Assembly (NCBI GenBank): GCA_003963245.1
Contig: RXJX01000007.1
Span: 1 to 64,000, forward strand
DNA: 64,000 nt
Source: Neisseriaceae bacterium
GTDB lineage: Bacteria; Pseudomonadota; Gammaproteobacteria; Burkholderiales; UBA11063
Direction: 5' to 3'
Positions within the stretch are counted from its first letter, which is position 1. The number at the start of each line of letters is the position of its first letter. The position numbers and the translations under genes were made by a program. The notes under the pieces are model-generated. The model had not been told where the DNA came from, did not search any database, and saw only the letters and a program-made list of their open reading frames with translations. Below, piece by piece: positions 8,827 through 18,476 of the stretch.

Positions 8827-10221
8827 ATGAAAAGCTTTCTGGATAATAATTTCTTACTCAGTAATCCTACTGCAATAAACCTCTTTCATAATTACGCCAA
8901 AGATCTTCCAATTATTGACTATCACTGTCATATTCAACAGCATGAAATCCGTGAAAACAAACAGTTTGCTAATCTAACGCAGATTTGGTTAGCTGGTGAT
9001 CATTATAAATGGCGTGCAATGCGTAGCTGTGGAGTGGCTGAACATTATATTACAGGCAATGCTTCTGATTACGATAAATTCATTGCATGGGCAAAAACAC
9101 TTCCTCAACTAATTGGTAACCCGTTATATCATTGGACTCATCTTGAACTACAGCGCTACTTTAATATTTATGATGTGCTGAATGAAGCTAATGCTGATAA
9201 AATCTGGATAACGGCGAATAAACTTCTGACTAGTGGAAAACTCAATGTTCACGATATCATCAGTCAATCTAAAGTTGAAGCAATTTGTACTACTGATGAT
9301 CCGGTTGATAATCTGGCAGATCATTTGGCATTGAAAGATAGTTTTACGAATACTAAAGTTTTACCAAGTTTTCGACCAGATCGTGCATTAAATATTAATG
9401 CTGCTGATTATTTGGTATGGTTAAATAAACTACGTGAGATTAGTGGTGTTGAAATTAAAAGTTACGATAATTTATTAAGCGCACTAACACAGCGCATTGA
9501 CTTTTTTGATAGTGTTGGATGTAAAGTTTCAGATCATGGACTTAATTATGTACCATTTGCCGAAACAACTGACGATGAAGTCAGCGCGATTTTTCAACGT
9601 GTTTTGAGTGGGCATCATGCTGAGCCGCTTGAAGAAACTAAGTTTCGTACTCATACGCTTGTTTTTTTGGCGAATCAATATGCCAAACGGGGTTGGGCGA
9701 TGCAATTACATATGAATGCGACTCGCAATAATAATAGTCACATGTTCGCTAAATTGGGACCTGATACTGGTTTTGATGCAGTAAATGATACTCCGGTAGC
9801 TATGCCGCTTTCTCGGCTTTTAGATGCGATGAATCAAAATGGTTTGCCAAAAACGATACTCTATAGTTTAAACCATAATGATAATTATATCTTGGCGACG
9901 CTAATGGGATGCTTTCAGGGGCATGAAGCACGTGGTAAAATTCAGTTAGGTTCAGGTTGGTGGTTTAATGATCAGCGCGATGGTATGGAAGAGCAGCTTA
10001 AGGCATTAGCAAATCTAGGTGCATTGGGCACATTTGTTGGAATGCTGACTGACTCAAGGAGTTTCTTATCTTATACGCGACATGAGTATTTCCGCCGAAT
10101 TTTATGTAATTTAATTGGTTCATGGGTTGAAAATGGTGAGTATCCGGCTGATGAAAATGAGTTAAAAAAACTAGTGCAGAATATTTGTTATTATAATGCA
10201 AAAAATTATTTTAGTTTTTAA
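8827..10221 (+). CDS. uxaC: Uronate (glucuronate/galacturonate) isomerase
   Basis: 464 aa, normal UxaC length. It interconverts D-glucuronate and D-fructuronate (and galacturonate and tagaturonate) in the cytoplasm. Amidohydrolase-fold signatures are intact: IIDYHCHIQQHEI with the HxH metal motif near residue 33, the RPDRAL segment, GCKVSDHGL, AMQLHMNATRNNN, and the C-terminal GSGWWFNDQRDGM. AAGGAGA precedes the ATG. It is first in a tight operon with kdgK (5-base gap), a LacI regulator and a HAD phosphatase. The likely source of glucuronate is the MIOX gene at 20253. Confidence 0.96.
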   Translation: MKSFLDNNFLLSNPTAINLFHNYAKDLPIIDYHCHIQQHEIRENKQFANLTQIWLAGDHYKWRAMRSCGVAEHYITGNASDYDKFIAWAKTLPQLIGNPLYHWTHLELQRYFNIYDVLNEANADKIWITANKLLTSGKLNVHDIISQSKVEAICTTDDPVDNLADHLALKDSFTNTKVLPSFRPDRALNINAADYLVWLNKLREISGVEIKSYDNLLSALTQRIDFFDSVGCKVSDHGLNYVPFAETTDDEVSAIFQRVLSGHHAEPLEETKFRTHTLVFLANQYAKRGWAMQLHMNATRNNNSHMFAKLGPDTGFDAVNDTPVAMPLSRLLDAMNQNGLPKTILYSLNHNDNYILATLMGCFQGHEARGKIQLGSGWWFNDQRDGMEEQLKALANLGALGTFVGMLTDSRSFLSYTRHEYFRRILCNLIGSWVENGEYPADENELKKLVQNICYYNAKNYFSF

Positions 10222-10226
10222 GGTGA

Positions 10227-11180
10227 TTGATTATGGATGTAGTTACGCTAGGTGAGGCATTAGTGATTTTTAGTCCTGCAGAGGCAGGTCCACTACGTTT
10301 TGTGCATAGCTTTACTAAGTCAATTGGTGGTGCGGAAGCTAACGTAGCTATTGCACTTTCACGTTTAGGATTTAAGGCTGGTTGGATTTCTCGTTTGGGT
10401 GATGATGAGTTTGGGCGCTATGTTCAGTACGCGCTTCGAGGGGAGGGAATTGATCTATCGCAAGTTACTTTAGAACACGAATTACCCACTGGGATATTAT
10501 TTAAAGAGCAATACCATAATGCAAATCCAAATGTTTATTATTACCGCAAAGGTGCTGCAATCACAACCTTGTCTGCTGCTGATATCAGCGAGAGTTATAT
10601 CGCAAGTGCGAAGATTTTACATGTAACTGGCATTTTACCAGCTTTATCACCTGCAAATAAGGCTGCAAGTTTGCAAGCAATTCAATATGCCAAAAAACAT
10701 GGTGTAACAATATCATTTGATCCTAATTTACGGCTTAAATTATGGAGTCGTGAAGAGGCTAAAGCTACTTTGCTGGAAATGGTAAATTTTGCTGATATCA
10801 TTTTACCTGGTCTGGATGAAGCTGAGTTTTTGTTAGGCTTGAGCCAGCCCGATGAAATTTGTGCTCGTTTTCATGAACTAGGCTGTAAAATTGTCGTATT
10901 AAAACTTGGCAAAGATGGTTGTTTAATTAGCGATGGCAAACAAATTATTACTGTTGCTGGTTATCATGCTCATCGTTTAATTGATACCGTTGGCGCAGGT
11001 GATGGTTTTGCGGCTGGCTTTTTAGCTGGGGTTTTATCGGGTAAAGGTCTGCAAGAGTGTGGTGAACTTGCCAATGGAGTTGGCGCGATGGCAACTTTAG
11101 TTCGCGGTGATACCGAAGGTTACCCAACCTATCAACAACTGATGGAGTTTACTGGTAAGATTACGGCAGTTGAACGTTGA
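10227..11180 (+). CDS. kdgK: 2-keto-3-deoxygluconate kinase (PfkB family)
   Basis: 317 aa. PfkB/ribokinase-type sugar kinase: N-terminal GGAEANVAIALSRLG signature, substrate-region YYYRKGAA, and C-terminal DTVGAGDGFAAGF with the catalytic Asp and anion hole. YYRKGAA and SFDPNLRLKLW are what I expect of KDG kinases rather than fructokinases, and the operon position after uxaC agrees. The reaction is ATP + 2-keto-3-deoxygluconate to KDPG, feeding the Entner-Doudoroff aldolase. UxuA and UxuB, needed between UxaC and this step, are not in the window. Confidence 0.88.
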   Translation: MIMDVVTLGEALVIFSPAEAGPLRFVHSFTKSIGGAEANVAIALSRLGFKAGWISRLGDDEFGRYVQYALRGEGIDLSQVTLEHELPTGILFKEQYHNANPNVYYYRKGAAITTLSAADISESYIASAKILHVTGILPALSPANKAASLQAIQYAKKHGVTISFDPNLRLKLWSREEAKATLLEMVNFADIILPGLDEAEFLLGLSQPDEICARFHELGCKIVVLKLGKDGCLISDGKQIITVAGYHAHRLIDTVGAGDGFAAGFLAGVLSGKGLQECGELANGVGAMATLVRGDTEGYPTYQQLMEFTGKITAVER

Positions 11181-11242
11181 GTGTTTGCGGAAATAAATAA
11201 TAATATAAAATTAGCAGTTTTTAACAATGGAGTAGCTTTATA

Positions 11243-12232
11243 GTGTCGGCAACAATCAAAGACATTGCCAAGGTAGCGGGTGTTTCGTATATGACAGTAT
11301 CTCGGGCATTAAACGGCAGCGATGCTGTGACTGATGAAACTCGTGAGAGGGTGCTTAAAATTGCAGAGGAACTAAATTACCGTCCAAACTTACAAGCCAG
11401 AAGTTTGGTAATGAATCGTAAATATAGTATCGGTGTTGTTTTTTCGACATTATCTTCCGCAACAGCGCCAAGCTTTATGCAAGCGTGCTTAAATGGAATC
11501 TATCAAACCTTAGCGAAAGACTATAATCTAGTTATAAAAGATCTCGAGCGTGGTCTTGAACATTTTAATCTCTCTCGGGTGGACGGAGTTATTTTTGTTA
11601 GTCAGCAGGAGAGTGATGATAAATTTATTGATTTTGCATTAGCGCAGGGAACTAAATTAGTAGTGATTAATCGTCGGGTCGAGCGTGAGTCTTTGGTTAA
11701 TGTGACGGCAGATGAGGTTGGTGGTGCTGCGAGAGCCGTAAAATTTTTAATTGAGCATAATTGTCGGCGGATTGCTTTGATTAATGGTCCAGCTAAAATC
11801 CAATCAAGTATTGATCGCCAACTAGGCTACCAGCAAGCATTATCTATGTACGGTATGAGTATTATCACTGATTGGGTTCAGGACGGTAAATTTAGTATTC
11901 AGGGTGGATATGATGCGATGAATTTACTATTGCAGCATAAAAATAACCTTCCGGATGGTGTATTTTGTGCCAATGACGAAATGGCATTTGGGGCACTCAA
12001 GGCAATTAATGAAGCTGGCTTGAATGTACCCAAAGATATTGCAATAATTGGGTTTAATGATAGTGAGATGTGTCAGTTTACTACTCCTGCATTAACTACT
12101 GTCAGAAAGCCGATTGAAGAAATGGCACGACTTGGTGCCGAAGCTTTGTTTGCGCTTATTAATCAGAAGCACATTGATAGTACAGTACACCAAATAGCAA
12201 CGGAGTTAATTATTCGTGCATCAGTGCGTTAA
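11243..12232 (+). CDS. LacI-family repressor, probable hexuronate/inositol regulator
   Basis: 329 aa with a GTG start (preceded by GGAG). The N-terminal LacI headpiece TIKDIAKVAGVSYMTVSRALNG with hinge region NYRPNLQARSL, then a periplasmic-binding-like effector domain (GVVFSTLSS, DGVIFVSQQ, GVFCANDEMAFGALKA, IGFNDSEMCQFTTPALTTV). As part of the uxaC-kdgK cluster it most likely senses a hexuronate pathway sugar (inference). A LacI-type palindrome at 18701-18718, before the inositol porter, is a plausible target. Confidence 0.9.
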   Translation: MSATIKDIAKVAGVSYMTVSRALNGSDAVTDETRERVLKIAEELNYRPNLQARSLVMNRKYSIGVVFSTLSSATAPSFMQACLNGIYQTLAKDYNLVIKDLERGLEHFNLSRVDGVIFVSQQESDDKFIDFALAQGTKLVVINRRVERESLVNVTADEVGGAARAVKFLIEHNCRRIALINGPAKIQSSIDRQLGYQQALSMYGMSIITDWVQDGKFSIQGGYDAMNLLLQHKNNLPDGVFCANDEMAFGALKAINEAGLNVPKDIAIIGFNDSEMCQFTTPALTTVRKPIEEMARLGAEALFALINQKHIDSTVHQIATELIIRASVR

Positions 12233-12252
12233 TTTTTTAGGATAGCAATTTT

Positions 12253-13062
12253 ATGATTAAATTGGCTTTTTTTGATATCGACGGAACATTAACGAAAGAA
12301 GATGGCTCGATTAGTCAGGTGGTAATTGACAAAATTAAAGAAGCGGCAACTCTCGGAGTTAAAATTATTTTGGCTAGTGGCAGACCAACCTTTGGTATGT
12401 TAGAATTAGCTAAAACTTTTGGACTAGAGCAAAATGATGGCTATATAGTTTCTTACAATGGCTGTGGAATTTATCATGTTCCCAGTAACAAGTACTTATC
12501 TGAGCATTTACTTCCAAGCAGTACAATAGCTGCACTTGATGAAGCGGTTAATGAATACCCTGATATTTCGCCGATCTATTATAGTAATGAGCAAATCATA
12601 ACTACGCGACGCAATGAATTTGTTGATTTTGAAGCCAAGTTAAATAATAGCATTGCCTATGTTTTGGATAGTTACCCAAGCTTAACGCCTAAAGTTATTT
12701 GGGCGGCTAAACCCGAAAGACTAGATCAGGTTGAGTTAACTGCTCGTTCTTTGTTTGCTGATCGTTGTACGATTGCGCGTTCGTTACCATGTTTTTTAGA
12801 GTTTACACCTCTTGGTGTCGATAAGGCTTTTGCTCTTGAAGAATTATGCCATAAACTTAATTTTTTGCTTAAAGAAACATTTGCTTGTGGTGATGGTGGC
12901 AATGATAAAACCATGATTGAACGTGCTGGGGTAGGGGTAGCGATGGCAAATGGACGCGATGAAGTAAAGGCAGTTGCAGATTTTATTGCTCCTGCCAATA
13001 GTGAAGATGGCGTAGTTGTGGCAATCGAGAAATTTCTAATAACTCCTAGAACTATTTTGTAA
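12253..13062 (+). CDS. HAD-superfamily (Cof/type IIB) sugar phosphatase
   Basis: 269 aa. HAD motif I FFDIDGTLT (nucleophile Asp 8 and Asp 10), motif II LASGRP, motif III Lys in the PKVIW/LGVDKAFAL region, and motif IV GDGGNDKTMIERAG. The cap is the alpha/beta type of Cof proteins (YbiV/YidA relatives), which dephosphorylate sugar phosphates and similar small molecules. The substrate cannot be named. As fourth gene of the hexuronate cluster, 20 bases after the LacI gene, it may clear phosphorylated intermediates (inference). Confidence 0.9.
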   Translation: MIKLAFFDIDGTLTKEDGSISQVVIDKIKEAATLGVKIILASGRPTFGMLELAKTFGLEQNDGYIVSYNGCGIYHVPSNKYLSEHLLPSSTIAALDEAVNEYPDISPIYYSNEQIITTRRNEFVDFEAKLNNSIAYVLDSYPSLTPKVIWAAKPERLDQVELTARSLFADRCTIARSLPCFLEFTPLGVDKAFALEELCHKLNFLLKETFACGDGGNDKTMIERAGVGVAMANGRDEVKAVADFIAPANSEDGVVVAIEKFLITPRTIL

Positions 13063-13171
13063 TAGAGGTTATGATTCTCCTTAACTGCATTATTCATTCA
13101 ACTACTTCAACGCTTAGAGAGTTCGGTGATATGGATATGCTACAATCACGCATATTATACTTGGGGTTATT

Positions 13172-13963
13172 ATGGTACAAATTCAGAACTATCTAGAGAA
13201 TGTTGTTATAGCTAATTTTATTCCGTTAGTCGAGCAAAAATTCTTCTCTTCAATTATTAATAAGCAGTATGAAATAGTCATCTGTACTAATTATACGGCG
13301 AAAGCCTTTGGGTTTAATTGCTGGCAAGAGATTCGAGAGATGGGGATTAGTTCTAAAAAATTTAATGATCCTGATCTAGCAAAGCTAATTTTCAAAGATT
13401 CATATAATGATCAAAGTAAGGAAATGATACATGATCATCTTTATAGATATTTTTTATTACAAAAATATGTGCTTACTGAAGGAAAGATAATTTCATATAT
13501 TGATATGCTACCGTACGATAATCAGCTTAAATCATATATGGTTACGGCCACACCTATTATTTATGAAAATTCTATTGTGGGACTTCAGACTTTTAGTACC
13601 GAAATCTCGCTTTTTTATTTTCAAAAAAATTTAGATCTTTTTAGTGACTCAGATTATTCTAACCATAAGTATTTTGCAATAAAAGATTTATCTAACCGTG
13701 AGTACGAGGTATTATTTCTGCTTTCCAATGGTTTAAATCAAGAGAGAATAGCTCAAATATTAGGTGTAACAAGGAATACAATTGCTACTATAATTAGAAA
13801 TTTATGTACAAAATTTCAAATATCTGGTTCCAATTCAAAATTATTAGCTGATGCGGCATATAATAATGGTTTTTTTAAACAAATGCCTGCAAGCTTATGG
13901 AAACCTTGTATTATTGTTAGTAACGATGAACTTTCTGACTATATAAATTTTCAAAATAGATAA
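13172..13963 (+). CDS. LuxR-type HTH regulator with a PAS-like N-terminus
   Basis: 263 aa. The C-terminal 172-235 is a LuxR/FixJ helix-turn-helix: LSNREYEVLFLLSNGLNQERIAQILGV, then TRNTIATIIRNLCTKF. The N-terminal 25-145 looks like a PAS-type sensor (EIVICTNYTAKAFGFN; TPIIYENSIVGLQTFSTEI). No receiver domain or autoinducer-binding domain is evident. Very low GC. It stands alone with a likely promoter just upstream (TATGCTACAAT at about 13137-13147). Target and ligand unknown. Confidence 0.85.
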   Translation: MVQIQNYLENVVIANFIPLVEQKFFSSIINKQYEIVICTNYTAKAFGFNCWQEIREMGISSKKFNDPDLAKLIFKDSYNDQSKEMIHDHLYRYFLLQKYVLTEGKIISYIDMLPYDNQLKSYMVTATPIIYENSIVGLQTFSTEISLFYFQKNLDLFSDSDYSNHKYFAIKDLSNREYEVLFLLSNGLNQERIAQILGVTRNTIATIIRNLCTKFQISGSNSKLLADAAYNNGFFKQMPASLWKPCIIVSNDELSDYINFQNR

Positions 13964-14336
13964 TCTTTTGATTTATTTATTCAATTTTTAAGGTTTAAAA
14001 GCCTCATATCTGTGATCAATGTATAATTTCTATACGTAATTAATAGGCATACTTAGCCTTCATAATCTCCTATTGAAATCAAAGGAAATTTACTATCACC
14101 AAAATTGGTGATAGTAAACGATAATCTAGTTAACTTATAATCTGCCACTTCAGGATAGAACATCGTTTTAGCACGATGCTAAATAAAATTTTTCATAATC
14201 AATTATTTCTAAATACATATATATCATGGCGCGTGTAATTTTACTGTGACTATGGTGAAAATTTTTGTTATAGATAATGAAATGCATGATTTAGGAAAAT
14301 TTTATAAATTTAATTTTAGTAAAAGGAAAAGTACTT
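13964..14336. other. Intergenic region with hairpins
   Basis: 373 bases without a credible gene. It contains a perfect 12-base inverted repeat (14089-14118) and a second small one, CATCG-8-CGATG near 14162-14179, followed by an AT-rich tract. Both may be transcription end points for the LuxR-type gene. The promoter of the RCC1 lipoprotein gene must lie in the right half. AAAAGGAAAAG at about 14321-14331 is its ribosome-binding site. Confidence 0.5.
14089..14118. repeat. Perfect 12-bp inverted repeat
   Basis: TTTACTATCACC and GGTGATAGTAAA separated by AAAATT. It could be a terminator hairpin, although no clean T-run follows on either strand, or an operator. It lies 126 bases after the LuxR-type gene. 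Confidence 0.6.
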
Positions 14337-15974
14337 ATGAGTAAAAACAAACAAAACATCAATATCTTGTTATCAGCAATTATTTCTTCGGTGTTATTTG
14401 GGTGTGGTAGCGGTGGTACTTCGGTTTCACCAAATAGTACAAATATGGCTACAAATAAATCTGACTTAGCAAGTAAATCTACTTCAAGTACTGAAATTAA
14501 TTTATGTTCTAGCTTTCCAAAATGGGAAGAGAGTAGCATCTACGATAAACCTAATCAAATTGTTAGCTATTATGGTAAATTATATATAAATCACTGGTGG
14601 ACAAAAGGTCAGAATCCTCTAGAACACAATGGAGTATTTCCTGGTAGCGGTCAACCATGGACAGTAAAAGAATCATGTGCGATTAAACCTGCAGTAGTTC
14701 AAGCTGGTTTAAGAAATACATTTATTTTAACCTCTCAAGGTGATATTTATGCTAGTGGTAAAGGAACATATGGAGTTTTAGGTAATGGTAGTACCGATGA
14801 TAGCAATACCCCTGTAAAAGTGCTAATGCCGGTTCAAGCTACTAAGGTAGTAAGCAATGAGACTGGTAATGTTGCCTGTGCAATCGGTAACGATAGTAAG
14901 GTTTATTGCTGGGGGGGTAATGGAACAGGTCTACAAGGTACAGGTGATACTACGGGTAGTGTTATTCCAAGAGTGACTAATTTCCCTTCTGGTGCAAAAG
15001 ATATTGTTATTACAAGTGATCTTACATTATTTGTATTGACTGAGAGTGGTGATGTTTATGCTAGTGGTAAAGGTAACTATGGGATTTTGGGTAATGGCAG
15101 TACGAACAATGTTACTACACCAGTACGTGTTGCTTTGAATCCAAATGAAAAGGCAATAAAAGTAGTAAAAGCGAGCCTAAATGATGAAGGTGATGATGCT
15201 TGTGCTCTTACGGATAAAGGTAATGTATATTGCTGGGGAGGAAATGCTCTCGGTATCGCTGGTGTTGGGGATAAACAAGAACATGATATTCCGGTTCGAG
15301 TCAAGTTAAGTGAGAAGGTTACTGATATAGTTCTTGGTGGTTATTCAGATTTATTTATGATTACAGAAAATGGTGATGTCTACGCTAGTGGTAGTGATGC
15401 GTGGGGAGCTTTGGGTGATGGAGAAAATACTACAAAAACTTGGTTGCCTGTAAAAGTTGCTATGCCTGCTGGAATCAAAACTACTAAAGTAGTGAGTGAC
15501 GGTTACGATTCTTGTGCTCTTGGTGACAACCATAAAGTATACTGCTGGGGAGGAAATGGAAGTGGATTTCTTGGCTTTGGCTCTACTGGACAGGTATTTA
15601 CTCCAACATTAACAAATTTCCCAGATTATGTGCAAGATATAACTATGGGAGCTACACAATACTTTGATAAAGATAAGGTTGTCGTTGCATTAACTACTTC
15701 TGGCGCACTCTTTGCAAGTGGTACAGCAAATTATGGAGCTTTGGGGCTTGGTAGTAATTATACAACGGCTTATAATCCAACGTCAATTACTCTGTCAGAT
15801 GAAACGAATGTACCTTTTACTCCATTAAATATCGTATCAAATGGCATGACTTCTTGTTCAATTGGTACTAGTGGATATGTATATTGTTGGGGTGCTAATG
15901 GAAATGGCGTTATGGGCAATGGAGGAACAGGCAATCTTTGGACTCCAGTTAAAACCCAGTTTATGGCATTTTAA
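14337..15974 (+). CDS. Lipoprotein with chitin-binding (CBM5/12-like) module and RCC1-type propeller
   Basis: 545 aa. Lipobox VLFGC (Cys23) and mature start CGSGG. Residues 57-114 match the CBM5/12 (ChiC-type) carbohydrate-binding pattern: PKWEESSIYDKPNQIVSYYG, KLYINHWWTKGQNP, then QPWTV, with a Cys at each end. From about 118 to 540 there are RCC1-like repeats that alternate two forms: GDVYASGKGNYGILGNGST and KVYCWGGNGTGLQGTG. This makes a beta-propeller, probably seven-bladed, with repeated Cys. RCC1 propellers are protein- or ligand-binding scaffolds. A surface-anchored protein binding a polysaccharide such as chitin is the likeliest role (inference). Confidence 0.87.
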   Translation: MSKNKQNINILLSAIISSVLFGCGSGGTSVSPNSTNMATNKSDLASKSTSSTEINLCSSFPKWEESSIYDKPNQIVSYYGKLYINHWWTKGQNPLEHNGVFPGSGQPWTVKESCAIKPAVVQAGLRNTFILTSQGDIYASGKGTYGVLGNGSTDDSNTPVKVLMPVQATKVVSNETGNVACAIGNDSKVYCWGGNGTGLQGTGDTTGSVIPRVTNFPSGAKDIVITSDLTLFVLTESGDVYASGKGNYGILGNGSTNNVTTPVRVALNPNEKAIKVVKASLNDEGDDACALTDKGNVYCWGGNALGIAGVGDKQEHDIPVRVKLSEKVTDIVLGGYSDLFMITENGDVYASGSDAWGALGDGENTTKTWLPVKVAMPAGIKTTKVVSDGYDSCALGDNHKVYCWGGNGSGFLGFGSTGQVFTPTLTNFPDYVQDITMGATQYFDKDKVVVALTTSGALFASGTANYGALGLGSNYTTAYNPTSITLSDETNVPFTPLNIVSNGMTSCSIGTSGYVYCWGANGNGVMGNGGTGNLWTPVKTQFMAF

Positions 15975-16028
15975 TAAGTTGCTAATTTATGATATTAAAT
16001 TTTATTGGGTTTAATATCTAAGAAGTAT

Positions 16029-16059
16029 GTTCCAATGGTGCAAATAGTACCATTGGAAC
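16029..16059. terminator. Hairpin terminator after the RCC1 lipoprotein gene
   Basis: GTTCCAATGGT and ACCATTGGAAC form an 11-base perfect stem with a 9-base loop, followed by TTAAATATT. It lies 55 bases past the stop and about 70 bases from the convergent dut gene. Confidence 0.75.
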
Positions 16060-16131
16060 TTAAATATTAATGAAAATAATCACAGATTTTTTAATCCGCT
16101 CCGAAATAAATCCTTTTCACCTAAATTAAGC

Positions 16132-16584
16132 TTAATGCTTGCCAGTGCTACCAAAGCCACCTTCACCACGATCAGACTGAGTAAATTCATTTACCTGTTC
16201 AAAACCAACTTGCACAACTGGAACTATTACTAGCTGCGCAATTCGTTCTAAGGGATTTAAAACAAATTCAGTTTGTCCACGATTCCAGATAGAGATAAAC
16301 AATTGTCCTTGATAATCTGAGTCAATTAATCCAACTAAATTGCCCAAAACAATTCCGTGCTTATGCCCAAGTCCAGAGCGAGGTAGAATCATTCCACATA
16401 GGTGCTTATCTTCGATATGAATCGCAATCCCCGTTGGGATTAATTCAGTTTGCCCAGGTTTTAGAATAAGCGGAGCATCCAAACACGCGCGCAGGTCAAG
16501 ACCAGCGGAACCTTCTGTTGCATACTGCGGTAGATACTCTTTGACTTTGTCATCAAGGAGTTTTAATTGTACTTTATTCTGCAT
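16132..16584 (-). CDS. dut: dUTP diphosphatase
   Basis: 150 aa, the trimeric dUTPase. All five motifs are visible: [29 protein letters not shown] (uracil-binding loop), RIAQLVIVP, and the C-terminal [10 protein letters not shown] that closes over the active site. It hydrolyses dUTP to dUMP and PPi, keeping uracil out of DNA and feeding dTMP synthesis. Its start overlaps the end of the arginase gene by 11 bases, so it is probably translated from the same mRNA, an unusual operon partner. Confidence 0.97.
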   Translation of the reverse strand: MQNKVQLKLLDDKVKEYLPQYATEGSAGLDLRACLDAPLILKPGQTELIPTGIAIHIEDKHLCGMILPRSGLGHKHGIVLGNLVGLIDSDYQGQLFISIWNRGQTEFVLNPLERIAQLVIVPVVQVGFEQVNEFTQSDRGEGGFGSTGKH

Positions 16585-17452
16585 TATAACGAATCCGCGA
16601 AACTAATAGTTTAAGCAATTGCAACATATAATGCATTGAGCGATGGTCTTTATCTAATGATGGATTATATTCTGCGATCTCAAAAGCGATCAAATCATCG
16701 ATGTTAATCTTGCTTATTGCATCAAAGAATACTCCGCTACCTATCCCATCATCAACCGGAGTACCAACTGCAGCGATTTCCACTGGGTCAAGTCCATCTA
16801 AGTCCAAACTAATTCCTACATTACCGCCACTTAACTGTGCTAACCGCTCAAATTCAGCTAAGAAGGCTGCTTCAAAAGTTTCATTATTCAACATATGCTG
16901 ATAATAAATCTTAACGCCTAGGTTTTGCAAAAAGTCTTCTTCTGGTTTTTCAAATGAACGAATGCCAAAATAAACAATATTTTCTGGTTTGAGTTTTGGC
17001 ATAGCAGTCAAAATAGATGTAAGCTCTTTATGCCCATGACCAAGCAAATGAGCAACCGGCATACCGTGCAAATTACCTGTTTCTGAAGTTTCAGGGCGAT
17101 GTGCATCCATATGCGCATCAATCCAAATTAGAGCTAATTCTTTATCTTGCTTTTGTAAGTTATACGCAATACCACTCCAGCTACCAATAGCGCAAGAATG
17201 ATCACCACCAATGAAGATAGGAAACACGCCTTTGGTAATTGCACGTTCCGCACGATGTGCAACCTTAATAAAAAATTCCCGCTGTGCTAATACGTCATGG
17301 CTGCCACCAGAGTAAGCAACCACATCAGAATCTAACAAAATACCTTCAGTATTGGCTAAGGAGTTACTGATTTGATAGGGAGAGGACTCACAGCCATTCA
17401 AGCGTCCGCAATTACCGATGGCGCTACCAATTAACTTAATTCGTTTAGTCAT
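16574..17452 (-). CDS. rocF: Arginase
   Basis: 292 aa. It hydrolyses L-arginine to ornithine and urea with a dinuclear Mn centre. The ligand motifs are intact: [18 protein letters not shown] and SLDLDGLDP, with GTPVDDGIG between. [18 protein letters not shown] at the N-terminus fits the family, though agmatinase-type ureohydrolases are related. The upstream gene (4-base gap) encodes ornithine cyclodeaminase, which would use the ornithine, supporting arginase over agmatinase. Confidence 0.92.
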   Translation of the reverse strand: MTKRIKLIGSAIGNCGRLNGCESSPYQISNSLANTEGILLDSDVVAYSGGSHDVLAQREFFIKVAHRAERAITKGVFPIFIGGDHSCAIGSWSGIAYNLQKQDKELALIWIDAHMDAHRPETSETGNLHGMPVAHLLGHGHKELTSILTAMPKLKPENIVYFGIRSFEKPEEDFLQNLGVKIYYQHMLNNETFEAAFLAEFERLAQLSGGNVGISLDLDGLDPVEIAAVGTPVDDGIGSGVFFDAISKINIDDLIAFEIAEYNPSLDKDHRSMHYMLQLLKLLVSRIRYNAE

Positions 17453-17456
17453 AAAA

Positions 17457-18476
17457 TTAACCTAATACTGAGTAAAGGTTTTTAGGATCTTTAATTGGCG
17501 GAATCATATCAACATCATGTCCAATACCATATTTGTGCGCTAAATCATGGGTTAAGCGCAATACTGAGAAATCCTCTACGGCAAAACCAACTGAATCATA
17601 AATTGTAACTTCATCATCTGATTCGCGTCCAACCTTGCTTCCATTGATTAATTCCCATAGTTCAGCATGTAACACTTGCTTAACTTCTTCTGGAGTTAAT
17701 TGTTGAATTTCACCTTCAACCATTGACTGTTCAGTAAATTCTACAACTACCTTACCACGGAACAAAATTGATTTTTCTAATTCAGTTTTACCCGGGCAAT
17801 CACCACCCAATCCATTAATATGTACACCTGGTTTTACCCACTCATCTTTTACCACAATTGCGTGTAATTTGCAGGCTGTACATACCGTAATAATATCAGC
17901 ACCAGCACATGCTTCTTCGGCGCTTTGGCAACGTACTAGTTCAAATCCCTTACCCGACATATTTTTTTCAAATTTATCCATGGCAGCTGGATCGATATCG
18001 AAATAACGAACAGTAGTAATCGGACGAATTAATTTATGTGCTAAAGTCTGGAACTCACTTTGCGCTCCAGTACCAATAATTGCTAAAACACTGCTGTCTT
18101 TACGTGCTAAATATTCGGTTGCAATAATAGCAGTTGCAGCAGTTCTGAAGCCAGTTAATGCAGTCATTTCTGAGAGTAAAATTGGAAAGCCGTATTTAAT
18201 TTCAGCTAATTGTCCAACCGCTACAATAGTCTGTTTACCATCAAATGGGTTCGCTGGGTGGCCATTTACAAATTTATACGAGAAGTATTGCTTATCTGCA
18301 GTTGGCATTAATTCCATTACTCCACCCGGAACATGGGAAACATAACGTGGCGATTTATCAAATTCTTCCCAACGTACAAAATCCTCTTTTAAGTAGCTAA
18401 CTAAATCTTGCATATAGTTATCAAATCCATGCTTTTGTACAATCTGTGCCAAATCCTGTACTGTAATTAATTTCAT
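17457..18476 (-). CDS. Ornithine cyclodeaminase
   Basis: 339 aa, OCD/mu-crystallin family. It converts ornithine to proline and ammonia using bound NAD. Visible: the N-terminal substrate region (PRYVSHVPGGVMELMPTAD, KFVNGHPANP), AALTGFRTAATA-type helix (MTALTGFRTAATAIIATEYL), Rossmann motif IGTGAQSEFQTLA, and HINGLGGDCPGKTEL containing the catalytic Asp. With the downstream arginase it makes a two-step arginine-to-proline route. A good ribosome-binding site (AAAGGACTAGCAA, minus strand) precedes the ATG. Confidence 0.94.
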   Translation of the reverse strand: MKLITVQDLAQIVQKHGFDNYMQDLVSYLKEDFVRWEEFDKSPRYVSHVPGGVMELMPTADKQYFSYKFVNGHPANPFDGKQTIVAVGQLAEIKYGFPILLSEMTALTGFRTAATAIIATEYLARKDSSVLAIIGTGAQSEFQTLAHKLIRPITTVRYFDIDPAAMDKFEKNMSGKGFELVRCQSAEEACAGADIITVCTACKLHAIVVKDEWVKPGVHINGLGGDCPGKTELEKSILFRGKVVVEFTEQSMVEGEIQQLTPEEVKQVLHAELWELINGSKVGRESDDEVTIYDSVGFAVEDFSVLRLTHDLAHKYGIGHDVDMIPPIKDPKNLYSVLG

